DNA of 64,000 bases from Archangium violaceum (GTDB taxonomy: Bacteria > Myxococcota > Myxococcia > Myxococcales > Myxococcaceae), in NCBI RefSeq assembly GCF_016887565.1, contig NZ_CP069396.1, positions 12,196,001 to 12,260,000 on the forward strand, written 5' to 3'. Positions 1-8,602 of the stretch are shown piece by piece. The notes below the pieces were generated by a model that ran no database searches, was not told the origin of the DNA, and saw only the letters and a program-made list of their open reading frames with translations. The translations under genes and the position numbers were made by a program. Numbering within the stretch: position 1 is the first letter of the stretch; the number at the start of each line of letters is the position of its first letter.

Positions 1-688
1 GCAGGGTCTTCAGGTCGCCCGAGCCCAGACGCTCCGCGCCCCGCAGCATCTCCAGCAGCGAGCGGCGGATGGTCAGGTAGATGGCGATCGCCAGCGAGCA
101 CAGGAGCCCCAGCGCCACCCCGGGGACGAGCAGCCCGCAGGCCCGGCCCATCCGGAGCGCCCGCTGGCCCTCCTGCGTGTGGGCATCCAGCTCCGCGCGC
201 TCCAGGTCCCAGGCCCGCTCCAGGAGGGGCGCCACCTGCGCGCGGAAGGAGGAGAGCGCTCCGTGCAGCAGCGTGGCCTCCGAGCCCGCCGGGGCCTCCC
301 GCACACTCCGCTCGGAGCGCCGCAGCCAGTCCAGGTGGGCCCGCTGGAGCTGGTCGATGCGGACGAGCTCCTCCGCCTCGGTCGCGTCCTTCTTCTCCTG
401 GCGGACCAGCTCCCGCAGGTGCGAGAAGCCCTGCTCTGCCTGCTTCTCCCGCTCCGCGAGCAGGGCCCGGGTGTCGCCGCCCGTCCCATGGGCCTGGAGC
501 AGCTCGTGCAGATACCCGAGCGACTCGTCCGTCATCCGGCCGTAGAGCTCCGTCTGCTTCTGGATGGCGAGCATCCGCTCCATGCTCGCCCGACCCCGGT
601 CCGCCAGGACGAAGAGGAAGGCGCCCACCAGGACGATGAGCCCCACCGCTACGGACGCGAACAGCAGCACCTTGCCGCGCACTGTCAT
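1..688 (-). CDS. HAMP-domain membrane sensor (N-terminal part, cut by window edge)
   Basis: The first 229 residues of a membrane receptor are visible; the 3' end lies outside the window. A membrane segment at about residues 5-28 is followed by a helical extracytoplasmic region (about 30-180) rich in Glu, Arg and Leu, a second membrane segment (about 185-207), and the start of a HAMP linker (RRSLLEMLRGAERLGSGDL). This layout is shared by sensor histidine kinases and methyl-accepting chemotaxis proteins; the output domain is missing, so the two cannot be told apart. The ATG start is preceded by GTGAGG about 8 bases upstream. Two CRP-like palindromes lie 211-250 bases upstream of the start and may control it. 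Confidence 0.8.
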   Translation of the reverse strand, partial: MTVRGKVLLFASVAVGLIVLVGAFLFVLADRGRASMERMLAIQKQTELYGRMTDESLGYLHELLQAHGTGGDTRALLAEREKQAEQGFSHLRELVRQEKKDATEAEELVRIDQLQRAHLDWLRRSERSVREAPAGSEATLLHGALSSFRAQVAPLLERAWDLERAELDAHTQEGQRALRMGRACGLLVPGVALGLLCSLAIAIYLTIRRSLLEMLRGAERLGSGDLKTL

Positions 689-898
689 CGTGTTGGCCTC
701 ACCCGCGTGGGATTGATCCTGGAAAATCCAGGTCCAATGTCCAGCACTGGAATTCTCCTGGAGCCGGGAAACCCTTCCAGTTCCCCGCGGGTGGAAACCC
801 GCTCGCGTCCGGTGTATCCCCAGCGGCCCCTCCGCCCGGCGGTGGCGCGCCCCCCGGGGAAGCGTGTCCGGGGGCAGACATGAAAACGCCCCCGTGTC

Positions 899-914
899 TG
901 TGAACGGTTTCACA
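899..914. promoter_or_regulatory. CRP-type operator 1
   Basis: The sequence TGTGAACGGTTTCACA matches the classic CRP consensus TGTGA-N6-TCACA at all ten fixed positions. A CRP-family regulator is encoded 300 bases away. It lies in the upstream region of the HAMP sensor gene. Confidence 0.6.
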
Positions 915-921
915 CCCCCTC

Positions 922-937
922 AGTGAGGTGATTCACA
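922..937. promoter_or_regulatory. CRP-type operator 2
   Basis: AGTGAGGTGATTCACA keeps nine of ten fixed positions of TGTGA-N6-TCACA. Its centre is 23 bases from that of the first site, about two helical turns, so two dimers could bind on the same face. Confidence 0.5.
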
Positions 938-1213
938 GCCCCGGGGGAGGTCCTCGCGGTATCAACATTCCTGGGAACGGGGACTCGATGCCCGTTGGAC
1001 CCGAACGCCGTACCCGAGACGACCGGGGCCATGCCTGAGGGGGGATGGCCACAGGGCGCGGGGATGGAACAAGGTCCGACACCATGGCCATGCCGGGGGG
1101 TGTGGCCTACCGTCCAAGTTCCCAGGGGAAGGAGAGGCCACGCTGGGGGGCGCGGCCTCCGCCCATGTTTTCGGGAGTCGAGACCGCGCGGGGGGCGCGG
1201 GCTCCTCCCCACC

Positions 1214-1900
1214 TCAGTCCACCACGTCGCGGCGCAGCCGCTCGGGGTCCACCAGGGTGATCTGCCCGTTCTCGTACGACAGCAGCCCCTCGCGGGCGTA
1301 GAAGCGCAGCCACTTGTTGGCGCTCTCGCGCGTCACGCCACACAGGTTGGCCAGGTCCGCCTGGGTGAGCTGCTTGGGGATGACGATTCCGCCGCCGGCG
1401 TTGGGCTGGCCCTGCGTCCGGGCCAGGTCCAACAGCACCCGTGCCAGACGCGCGCGCGCGTCCAGGAAGGCCGAGTCATGCACCAGCTGGGTGACGCGCC
1501 GCACCATCTGGCTGAGCACCGCCAGCAGCCCCATGGCCACCTGCGGGCGCTCGCTCAAGAAGCGCCGGAAGTCCTCCTGGTGGAGGCTCAGCAGGTGCGT
1601 CTCCTCGCGCGCCACCGCGTCCGTCGAGCGCGGCTCCCCGTCCAGCAGCGCCAGCTCCCCGAAGGCATCCCCCCGGCCCAGCAGCGCCAGGATGACCTCC
1701 TTGCCCTCCGCGGAGCTCAGGCGGATGGCCACCTCGCCCTTGCGCACGATGAACAGCGCCGTCCCCACATCCCCCTGGTGGAAGATGACCTCGCCCTTGC
1801 TGTAGCGCCGCTGCTGCAGCAACGCGGAGAGGTTGTCCAACTCCTCGCTCGCGAGGTGCTCGAACATCGGGATTTGAGCCAGCAACTGCGAGAAGGACAT
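1214..1900 (-). CDS. CRP/FNR-family transcriptional regulator
   Basis: A 228-residue one-component regulator of the usual CRP length. Residues about 1-120 form a cyclic-nucleotide-binding fold; the stretch FGELALLDGEPRSTDAVA (around 80-97) has the Gly-Glu and Arg-Ser/Thr of the nucleotide phosphate cassette, which suggests that it may bind a cyclic nucleotide. Residues about 175-205 form a winged helix-turn-helix (LTQADLANLCGVTRESANKW). The start at MSFSQLL was chosen over a longer in-frame ATG because GAGG lies seven bases upstream and the family begins here. The two CRP-like palindromes at 899-937 lie downstream of this gene and may be its targets. Confidence 0.9.
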   Translation of the reverse strand: MSFSQLLAQIPMFEHLASEELDNLSALLQQRRYSKGEVIFHQGDVGTALFIVRKGEVAIRLSSAEGKEVILALLGRGDAFGELALLDGEPRSTDAVAREETHLLSLHQEDFRRFLSERPQVAMGLLAVLSQMVRRVTQLVHDSAFLDARARLARVLLDLARTQGQPNAGGGIVIPKQLTQADLANLCGVTRESANKWLRFYAREGLLSYENGQITLVDPERLRRDVVD

Positions 1901-2054
1901 GGGGGAACCTCGGCATCCTGAACGGGCGAAGCAGGCGAACGCCGGAAGTCTCCTCCCGCCCGCGCACGGGTCAAAACCATATCGGATCCTCCCCACAGGC
2001 CAATGCCCGCTTGCTTGCACTCCTCTCATGACGGGGGGCGCGGGCAGGGTCACA

Positions 2055-2083
2055 TTGACCATCAAGTATCATTGCGGAATGAT
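2055..2083 (+). promoter_or_regulatory. Sigma-70-type promoter for the zinc-ribbon gene
   Basis: TTGACC, a spacer of exactly 17 bases, then AATGAT (four of six matches to TATAAT). Transcription would begin near 2090, leaving a leader of about 65 bases before the ATG at 2156. The -10 box forms one arm of a perfect palindrome, ATCATT-GCGG-AATGAT at 2068-2083, which could be an operator covering the promoter. Confidence 0.55.
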
Positions 2084-2155
2084 GTGCCGAGGGTGTAACG
2101 CCGAGCTCGACACGCGTGGATGCCCCGGCCGTGTTTCTCGAAGCGTGATGAGCGA

Positions 2156-2752
2156 ATGACCGCAGAGGCTCCCTCGGCCGCCACGGCCCCCCGTCCCCAG
2201 TGCCCACGTTGCGCGACGGTGCTGCCCGCCGTGAGCCAGGGCACGCAGGTCATCCGTTGCGCGGGCTGTGGTGCCGCCCTGCAGGTGAGTGTGCGTCCCG
2301 TGGAGCCCTCGGCGCCCCCCCTCCCAGGCCCCTCGGCCGACGGTCCGGGAGTGGCGAGGCCCCGCCGCCGGCCCATGGTGGAGGTCCCCGGCCCCCGGCG
2401 CGTGGAAGCGGAGCCCACCCCGGCGCCCGCGCACACCATCACGGTGGAGCTGTCGCAGCGGGACATCGACTACGAGCCCGAGCCCGAGCCCGGGTCCGCC
2501 CCCTCCACCCCGGCGCCCGTACGGCCGCCGACGCCAGCCCCCGCCGCCAGCGCCGACGTGCCCTGGTTCGCCGAGGACATCGAGCGGTTGCCGGAGACCA
2601 ACGTGGACCTCGGGCAGCTGGCGCTGGAGAACTTCGAGCCCTACCCGCCCCTGCCCCTGCCCCCGCGGCCCGACGTCCCCCCGTCGTCCCGGTCCGTGGA
2701 AGCGCCGTCACGCCCGCCTGGTGTGCCAGCGTCTCATTCGCAGGTGAAATGA
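2156..2752 (+). CDS. Zinc-ribbon protein with Pro-rich tail
   Basis: A 198-residue protein. The N-terminus carries a four-cysteine ribbon (CPRC at 16-19 and CAGC at 35-38) of the MJ0042/zinc-ribbon type that is common at the N-terminus of myxobacterial signalling proteins. The remainder is a low-complexity Pro/Glu/Ala-rich region with no fold I recognise. Its function is unknown. It lies on the same strand as the kinase/DnaK operon, 134 bases upstream, and may be co-transcribed with it. The ATG at 2156 was chosen because the in-frame codon upstream has no ribosome binding site and falls close to the predicted transcription start. Confidence 0.75.
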   Translation: MTAEAPSAATAPRPQCPRCATVLPAVSQGTQVIRCAGCGAALQVSVRPVEPSAPPLPGPSADGPGVARPRRRPMVEVPGPRRVEAEPTPAPAHTITVELSQRDIDYEPEPEPGSAPSTPAPVRPPTPAPAASADVPWFAEDIERLPETNVDLGQLALENFEPYPPLPLPPRPDVPPSSRSVEAPSRPPGVPASHSQVK

Positions 2753-2886
2753 CGACCATCCAGCAGGCTGGTGCTCTGACGACCAGGCCCGCGACCCCAT
2801 GACGCCCCCGAGGGGTGGGTGGGGTATCATGCCCGGGGCGCGCGGTTCGACGACGGCACGCATCAAGGAGGGAGTGGAGGAGCGTG

Positions 2887-4107
2887 ATGAGGAACCCAAC
2901 CAGCATGGAGTCATCCGCGGACGCCTCGGCGGACCTCCAGGGGGCGCGGCAGGGTTGCATCGAGCTGGGGCGCCAGGCCGAGAGCGTCGCCGAGTTGGTG
3001 TTCCCCCTGTTGCGGCAGGCGACGCAGGAGCTCAACCGGCTGGAGACGCAGCGCGACGAGCTGCGCAAGACGGCGGCGACGCGCGAGACGCCGCCGACGG
3101 TGCTGAACCGGCTGAACGATCGCATCGAGGAGCAGGGCCAGGGCGTCAAACGCCTGGAGCGGGCCAGCCGCGGACTCAAGGAGCTCATCTCCGGGCTCGG
3201 CGGGCTGGGCGAGCGGCTGCGCAACGGACTGGCCCGGCGCGACGAGGAGCAGCGCGAGCTGGAGGCCATCGCCCGCGAGGAGAAGCGGATGTGGCTGCGC
3301 GAGCTGGAGACCCTGCGGGAGCAGGCGCGAGGCCAGGCGGGCGCCTCGGGTCCGTCGCCCGCGCAGCAGGAGGAGCTGCAGCGGCTGCGCGCCGAGAGCG
3401 AGGGCCTGCCCAAGCTGCGCGCCGAGAGGGATCGGCTCGCCCACCGGGTGGCCGAGCTCGAGAAGGGGCTGGCCGAGCGCGAGCAGACGCTCACGGCCAA
3501 GGAGCAGACCATCGAGGACCTGCGCAGGATGATCGTCCTGCTCACCGGGGACTCGGCGGCGGCCTCCACCCCGTCCACGCCCACCGCGCCCAAGCCCGTG
3601 CCGGCGCCCGTCAGCGTCGTTCCCCTCGGCACCTCCAGCAAGACCCCGGCGGCGCAGGCCCCGAAGCCCAAGGCGTCCAATACGATGTTCGGCAACAGCA
3701 CCATGCAGCTGGCCGACAGCCTGTTGGAGACGCTGGGCGAGAGCGCCCCGGACATGCCGTACACCCCGCCGCCCATCTCCGTGGAGCCCCTGGCCCCCGA
3801 CAACCGGCCTCCGAGCATGGAGATCATGCTCGGCCCGCTCGATGAGCTCGTGGCGCCGCCGCCCGCGGCACCGCCGCCCGTGCCCGCCCTGCCGCTCGCG
3901 CCGCTGGTGCCTCCCGTGGCGCCGCTGTCCACCATGCCCAAGGCGAGCGCGCGGGTCGCTCCGCCGCCTCCCTCCAAGACGCCCGCCCCCCTTCCCGGCA
4001 TGGCCATGAAGGTGGTGAGCCGCCCCGGCACGCTCGTCATCAGCGAGGACATGTTCAACGACATGCTCGTCGAGGAGAAGGACCTCGGCGGACCCGGTAA
4101 GAAATGA
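2887..4107 (+). CDS. Coiled-coil protein with Pro-rich C-terminal region
   Basis: A 406-residue protein of unknown function. Residues about 10-215 are Glu/Arg/Leu-rich with heptad character and should form long coiled coils. Residues about 220-390 are Pro/Ala-rich. A short acidic patch near the end (VISEDMFNDMLVEEKDLGG) looks like a docking peptide. GGAGG lies a few bases before the ATG. The stop overlaps the start of the next gene by four bases (ATGA), so it is translationally coupled to the kinase. I infer an adaptor or scaffold for the kinase and chaperone pair that follow. Confidence 0.8.
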   Translation: MRNPTSMESSADASADLQGARQGCIELGRQAESVAELVFPLLRQATQELNRLETQRDELRKTAATRETPPTVLNRLNDRIEEQGQGVKRLERASRGLKELISGLGGLGERLRNGLARRDEEQRELEAIAREEKRMWLRELETLREQARGQAGASGPSPAQQEELQRLRAESEGLPKLRAERDRLAHRVAELEKGLAEREQTLTAKEQTIEDLRRMIVLLTGDSAAASTPSTPTAPKPVPAPVSVVPLGTSSKTPAAQAPKPKASNTMFGNSTMQLADSLLETLGESAPDMPYTPPPISVEPLAPDNRPPSMEIMLGPLDELVAPPPAAPPPVPALPLAPLVPPVAPLSTMPKASARVAPPPPSKTPAPLPGMAMKVVSRPGTLVISEDMFNDMLVEEKDLGGPGKK

Positions 4108-6071
4108 GCATGGCGCCGTCCGGGGACACCACACTGCCGGCGCGCTTCGGCCGCTATGTGCTGCTCAGCCACCTGGGGCGCGGCGGCATGGCGGACATCT
4201 TCCGGGGCGTGGCGCTCGGCGCGGGCGGCTTCGCCAAGCCCGTCGTGGTCAAGCGCGTGCTCCCGGAGGCCACCCAGCAGGAGTCCGCGGTGAAGATGTT
4301 CATCGAGGAGGCGCGGCTGTCGGCGCTCCTCCAGCACATGAACATCGCGCAAATCTTCGACTTCGGAGAGCAGCGCGGCGAGTACTTCATCGCCATGGAG
4401 TTCATCCATGGGCGCGACCTGCATGACGTCCTGCGGCGCGTGTCGACGCGGGGGCAGGGCATCCCCGTGCACGTGGCCTGCTACATCGCCATGGAGGTGC
4501 TCAAGGGACTGGACTACGCGCACCGGGCGCGCTCGGCCGCCGGCGAGCCGCTCCACCTGGTGCACCGCGACGTCAACCCCACCAACATCCTCCTGTCCTT
4601 CGAGGGGGAGGTGAAGCTGCTCGACTTCGGCGTGGCGCTGGTGGGCAACGCGGACACCACGAACAACGTGCGCGGCAAGCCGGGCTACATCCCGCCCGAG
4701 CAGCTCGCCCGGAAGAAGGCGGACGGGCGCGGCGACATCTTCGCCCTGGGCATCACCCTCTACGAGATGCTGGCGCGCCGGCCCGCCTTCAAGCCCGGTC
4801 CGATGATGGACGTGCTCAAGCAGACGGTGGCGCTGAAGGCCCGGCCCCTGCGGCTGCAGGACGCATCCCCCTTCCTGCCCGAGCCGCTGTGCGCGGTGGT
4901 CAACCGGTGCATCCTCGCCAACCCGGACGAGCGCTTCCAGACGGCCGCCGACGCGCTCGACGCGCTCGACGAGTTCCTGCTGTCCGCCGGCCTGCGCGTG
5001 TCCCAGCGCGACCTGGCCGCGCTGATGGCCAGCACCTACGAGCCCGAGGTGCGCACCCCTCCGGTGCAGCCGCCCATCCCCCCGGAGCTGCTGGCACAGG
5101 AGGTCCCCGCCCCGGTGGCCCCGTCCGCCGCCGCGCCCACGTACGCGGTCCGCGAGCCGGGTGGAGGCCTCGCCCTCTCGAAGCTGGGCGAGGACGACGT
5201 GCAGCTCCTCTTCGCCGCCGGAAAGCTGTCTCCGAAGGCACAGGTGTCCCAGGCCGGCGGGCCCTTCCTGCCGCCCTCCGCCTTCGCCCGCTTCAGCGCC
5301 GCGGCGGCCTCGGCCCAGGAGAGCCTCGCGGCCCGGCTCGCCAAGGCCCCCCCGCCCCGCTATGCCGGGAACCTGACGCTGGCGCCGGCGCTCCGGGTGA
5401 TGGCGCGGCTCATGCTGTCCAAGGCCACCGGCCGGCTCCACTTCGCGGACAACCACGCCCACAAGGAGCTCTTCCTCAAGGCGGGCCAGGTCATCGCGGT
5501 GCGCTCGAGCGTGGCGGCGGACCGCTTCGGCCCCTTCCTGCTCCACACGGGAAAGCTGACGGCGGAGCAGTGGCAGCGGGCGGTGGAGAGCACGCGCCCC
5601 TTCTCCGGCCGGCTGATGGACGCGCTGCTCGCCTCCCGGGTCCTCTCCCCCGCGGAGCTGGCCGAGTGGTCGCGCGAGCACCAGCGCACCGTGGCGCTCG
5701 GCCTGCTGGGCTGGACGCGGGGCCGCTATGCCTTCTTCGAGCGCGAGGCCCCCATCACCGACGGCTCCGAGGAGCGGCTGGGAGGACTCGCGCTGCTCAA
5801 CGAGGGCCTGCGCGCGCACTACCCGCTGGAGCGGCTGGTGCGGGAGCAGGAGCCGCTGCGCCACAAGCCCCTCTTCCGCAACCTGGACGCGCCGGTGGCC
5901 GCCAGCGACCTGGCGCTCTCGGCCTCCGAGCTGCGCGCGGCGTCACTGCTCAACAAGCCCGGAAATACCCTGTCTTCCGCGCTTGCGGAACTCAAGCGTC
6001 CGGAGGATGAAGTAGCTCTGCGCCGCGTGGCGCTGCTCTTCACCGAGGTAGGGCTCCTGGCGGCGGCCTAG
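4104..6071 (+). CDS. Ser/Thr protein kinase with C-terminal DUF4388/PATAN-like domain
   Basis: A 655-residue eukaryotic-type kinase. The glycine loop is LGRGGMADIF (24-33), the ATP lysine is K50, the catalytic loop is HRDVNPTN (154-161), and DFG is at 174-176; all key residues are present, so it should be active. A linker follows, then about 425-600 resembles the DUF4388/PATAN module (AGNLTLAPALRVMARLML, then the TGRLHF and GQVIAV strands), which is often joined to signalling proteins in delta-proteobacteria. No membrane segment is visible, so it is probably cytoplasmic. It starts with an ATGA overlap after the coiled-coil gene and is followed after 25 bases by the DnaK-like gene. Confidence 0.93.
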   Translation: MSMAPSGDTTLPARFGRYVLLSHLGRGGMADIFRGVALGAGGFAKPVVVKRVLPEATQQESAVKMFIEEARLSALLQHMNIAQIFDFGEQRGEYFIAMEFIHGRDLHDVLRRVSTRGQGIPVHVACYIAMEVLKGLDYAHRARSAAGEPLHLVHRDVNPTNILLSFEGEVKLLDFGVALVGNADTTNNVRGKPGYIPPEQLARKKADGRGDIFALGITLYEMLARRPAFKPGPMMDVLKQTVALKARPLRLQDASPFLPEPLCAVVNRCILANPDERFQTAADALDALDEFLLSAGLRVSQRDLAALMASTYEPEVRTPPVQPPIPPELLAQEVPAPVAPSAAAPTYAVREPGGGLALSKLGEDDVQLLFAAGKLSPKAQVSQAGGPFLPPSAFARFSAAAASAQESLAARLAKAPPPRYAGNLTLAPALRVMARLMLSKATGRLHFADNHAHKELFLKAGQVIAVRSSVAADRFGPFLLHTGKLTAEQWQRAVESTRPFSGRLMDALLASRVLSPAELAEWSREHQRTVALGLLGWTRGRYAFFEREAPITDGSEERLGGLALLNEGLRAHYPLERLVREQEPLRHKPLFRNLDAPVAASDLALSASELRAASLLNKPGNTLSSALAELKRPEDEVALRRVALLFTEVGLLAAA

Positions 6072-6096
6072 AGGTGGGCCAGGAGGGACGGGGCGT

Positions 6097-7629
6097 ATGG
6101 GAATCGTTCTCGGAATCGACCTGGGCACGACGAACAGCTGCATGGCCGTGGTCGATCCGGCCACGGGACATGCCCGCGTGCTGCCCAACCGCGAGGGAGA
6201 GCGCACCACCCCGTCCGTCGTCGGCTTCGATGCCTCGGGCAAGGTGACGGTGGGCAGCGCGGCCCGCCGCCAGGCCGTGCTCCACCCCCGTGACACCGTC
6301 TTCAGCGTGAAGCGGCTCATCGGCCGGCGCTTCTCGGATCCAGCCGTGCAGCGGATGACGAAGCTGCTGCCCTACGAGGTGGTGGCGGACCCCTCCGGCA
6401 ACGCCGCGGTGCGCGTGCACGGCCAGGTGATGACGCCGGCCGAGGTGTCCAGCCACGTGCTGCGCTACCTCAAGGAGAGCGCCGAGGCTCAGCTCGGCCA
6501 GAGCGTGGACGGCGCCGTCATCACCGTGCCCGCCTACTTCGACGAGGTGCAGCGCCAGGAGACGAAGAACGCCGGCCAGCGCGCCGGGCTCACCGTGCAC
6601 CGGCTGCTCAACGAGCCCACGGCGGCCATGCTCGCTTGCCGCTTCGACGAGTCCCAGCCGGAGAACATCGCCGTGTTCGACCTGGGCGGCGGCACCTTCG
6701 ACATCTCCCTGCTGCACGTGGAGGGCGAGGTGGTGCAGGTGCTCGCCACCTGCGGCGACAACTTCCTGGGTGGCGACAACGTCGACGAGCTGGTGGTGGA
6801 GGCCCTGCGCCGCATCTTCCTCAAGCAGACCGGGATGGACCTGACGGGCAACCCCGAGGCCCTCTGGCGCTTGAAGGAGGCCGCCGAGTCCACCAAGCGC
6901 ACCCTGTCCGAGACGGACCAGACGTCCATCGACCTGGCCTTCCTCGCCACCCTCCCCGAGGGGCCCCTGCACCTGTCCATCCCCTCCTTCTCGCGCACCC
7001 TCATGGAGAACCTGGTGTCCAAGGAGCTGGACAGGCTGCGCGGCCCCTGTGAGCAGGCCCTCCAGGACGCGGGCCTGAAGGTGGAGGACATCCACCGCGC
7101 CATCCTGGTGGGCGGCATGACGCGCATGCCCGCGGTGCGCGCACGCGCGGAGAAGTACCTGGGCCGGCCCGGCGAGCGCTCCGTCAACCCCGACGAGGCC
7201 GTGGCCGTCGGCGCCGCCCTGGAGGCGGACATCGTCGCCGGCACCTCGCCCGAGGAGCCCAAGGTGCTGCTGCTGGACGTGCTCTCGCGCAGCCTGGGCA
7301 TCCGCACCGAGGGTGGCCGCTTCAGCGTCCTCATCCCCCGCAACACCACCATCCCCACGCGAGAGACGAAGGTGTTCGCCACCACCTTCGACCACCAGAC
7401 GCACGTGGACATCGAGGTCTACCAGGGCGAGGAGCCCACCGTGGAAGGCAACCGCTACCTGGGAGAGCTGCAACTGGCGGGACTGCCCGCCGCGCCGGCC
7501 GGCACCGTGCGGGTGGCCGTGGACTTCACCATCGACGCGGATGGCCTGCTGCAGGTCACCGCGCGCGAGCCCGCCACCGGCCGCAAGGCCGAGGCGACGC
7601 TGCGCCCTCCCACCGCCAGCTCGCCCTGA
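6097..7629 (+). CDS. DnaK-like Hsp70 lacking the C-terminal lid
   Basis: A 510-residue Hsp70. The ATPase domain is complete: phosphate loop 1 (GIDLGTTNSC at 6-15), phosphate loop 2 (FDLGGGTFDIS), and the adenosine motif (ILVGGMTRMPAV). A beta-sandwich substrate domain follows, but the protein ends about 120 residues short of a housekeeping DnaK, so the helical lid is missing. It is therefore a specialised Hsp70 rather than the main chaperone. Myxococcus xanthus has a DnaK-type protein (StkA) that affects exopolysaccharide and social motility; this could be a counterpart, but that is inference. Its partner J-protein begins 12 bases downstream. Confidence 0.93.
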   Translation: MGIVLGIDLGTTNSCMAVVDPATGHARVLPNREGERTTPSVVGFDASGKVTVGSAARRQAVLHPRDTVFSVKRLIGRRFSDPAVQRMTKLLPYEVVADPSGNAAVRVHGQVMTPAEVSSHVLRYLKESAEAQLGQSVDGAVITVPAYFDEVQRQETKNAGQRAGLTVHRLLNEPTAAMLACRFDESQPENIAVFDLGGGTFDISLLHVEGEVVQVLATCGDNFLGGDNVDELVVEALRRIFLKQTGMDLTGNPEALWRLKEAAESTKRTLSETDQTSIDLAFLATLPEGPLHLSIPSFSRTLMENLVSKELDRLRGPCEQALQDAGLKVEDIHRAILVGGMTRMPAVRARAEKYLGRPGERSVNPDEAVAVGAALEADIVAGTSPEEPKVLLLDVLSRSLGIRTEGGRFSVLIPRNTTIPTRETKVFATTFDHQTHVDIEVYQGEEPTVEGNRYLGELQLAGLPAAPAGTVRVAVDFTIDADGLLQVTAREPATGRKAEATLRPPTASSP

Positions 7630-7641
7630 GAGGGTTTCCCC

Positions 7642-8589
7642 ATGCCCCAGGACCTCTCACCCTTCCACGACAAGAATCCCTTCGAGGTGCTCGGGCTCCA
7701 GGGCACGGAGGACCTGCCCGCCATCCGCAAGGCCTTCCTGACCATCGCCGCGAAGTCCCACCCGGACCGGCTGCGGACGAAGTCGGAGGCGGAGAAGGCC
7801 CAGGCGCTGGAGACCTTCCTGAGCGCGAAGAAGGCCTTCGAGGTGCTCTCCCACCCGGACAAGCGCCGCGAGTGGAGCGAGAAGCTGGCTCGCACGAGAG
7901 CCGCTCCTGGCAGGCCCCAGACACCGGCCGCCCCGGTGGTGCCACCTCGCGAGACCCCGAGCGCCCCGGTTCCCGCGCCGGTTCCACCCCGTCCCGGCCC
8001 CGCCTTCACTCCCGTCCACGGCGTGCCCGTCGCCCCGCGTCCCGGAGCTCCGGTGGCACCGCCCTCGCGCGGAGTGCCCGCCGCCCCGCCCCCTTCACGC
8101 CCCGGTCCCGCCCTGACGCCCGTGCACGGCGTGCCCACCACCCCGCCCCCGTCACGCCCCGGTCCCGCCCTGACACCCATGCACGGCGTGCCCGTCGCGT
8201 CTCCACCGTCGCGCGCCGTGCCCACCGTGACGCCGGCCGCGCCCGCTTCGCCCGAGGTGAAGACCCCGTCCCTGCCCACGCCACGCGGAGGACCCCTGCC
8301 CGCCGCCATGGCGCTCCAGCTCTACAAGCTGGGCATGCTCGCGCTGGAGTCCGCGGACTACGCCAAGGCACTCGACCTGTTCGCCAAGGCCGCCAAGGCA
8401 TCCCCCACGCCTCGCAACCAGGCCATGGAGCTGGTGAGCCGGGGCCACCAGTACCTCAGCACCCGCTTCTTCGATCGCGCGCGCGAGAGCTTCGAGCGCG
8501 CCCTCCAGCTCCTGCCCGAGTGCCGCGAGGCCCGCGCGGGCCTGGAGCTCATCGACAAGCAGTCGGGCCGCTACATCAAGGGCCGCTAG
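7642..8589 (+). CDS. J-domain protein with Pro-rich repeats and TPR-like tail
   Basis: A 315-residue DnaJ-type co-chaperone. The N-terminal J domain (about 10-80) keeps the HPD tripeptide (SHPDRL) needed to stimulate Hsp70 ATPase, and a second HPD occurs in SHPDKRREW. Residues about 90-205 are a Pro-rich linker holding repeats of the form SRPGPALTPVHGVP. Residues about 220-315 are helical and TPR-like (LYKLGMLALESADYAKALDL). There is no zinc-finger or CTD substrate domain as in housekeeping DnaJ. The gene is the last of the kinase-DnaK operon and ends 13 bases from the convergent TonB-like gene. Confidence 0.9.
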   Translation: MPQDLSPFHDKNPFEVLGLQGTEDLPAIRKAFLTIAAKSHPDRLRTKSEAEKAQALETFLSAKKAFEVLSHPDKRREWSEKLARTRAAPGRPQTPAAPVVPPRETPSAPVPAPVPPRPGPAFTPVHGVPVAPRPGAPVAPPSRGVPAAPPPSRPGPALTPVHGVPTTPPPSRPGPALTPMHGVPVASPPSRAVPTVTPAAPASPEVKTPSLPTPRGGPLPAAMALQLYKLGMLALESADYAKALDLFAKAAKASPTPRNQAMELVSRGHQYLSTRFFDRARESFERALQLLPECREARAGLELIDKQSGRYIKGR

Positions 8590-8602
8590 GCGCGCGCCCC
8601 CC

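Larger units (their letters stand above)
689..1213. other. Intergenic region with two CRP-like sites
   Basis: About 525 bases without a credible gene; the open frames here have no ribosome binding site and no recognisable protein. The region separates the HAMP sensor gene from the end of the CRP-family gene, both on the minus strand. The only clear signals are the two TGTGA-type palindromes at 899-914 and 922-937. Confidence 0.5.

Noticed and set aside
2439-5864. Open frame of 1141 codons on the minus strand across the coiled-coil and kinase genes
   Set aside because: It is antisense to genes with recognised catalytic motifs, has low-complexity Arg/Gly/His composition, and reflects the lack of stops in GC-rich DNA.
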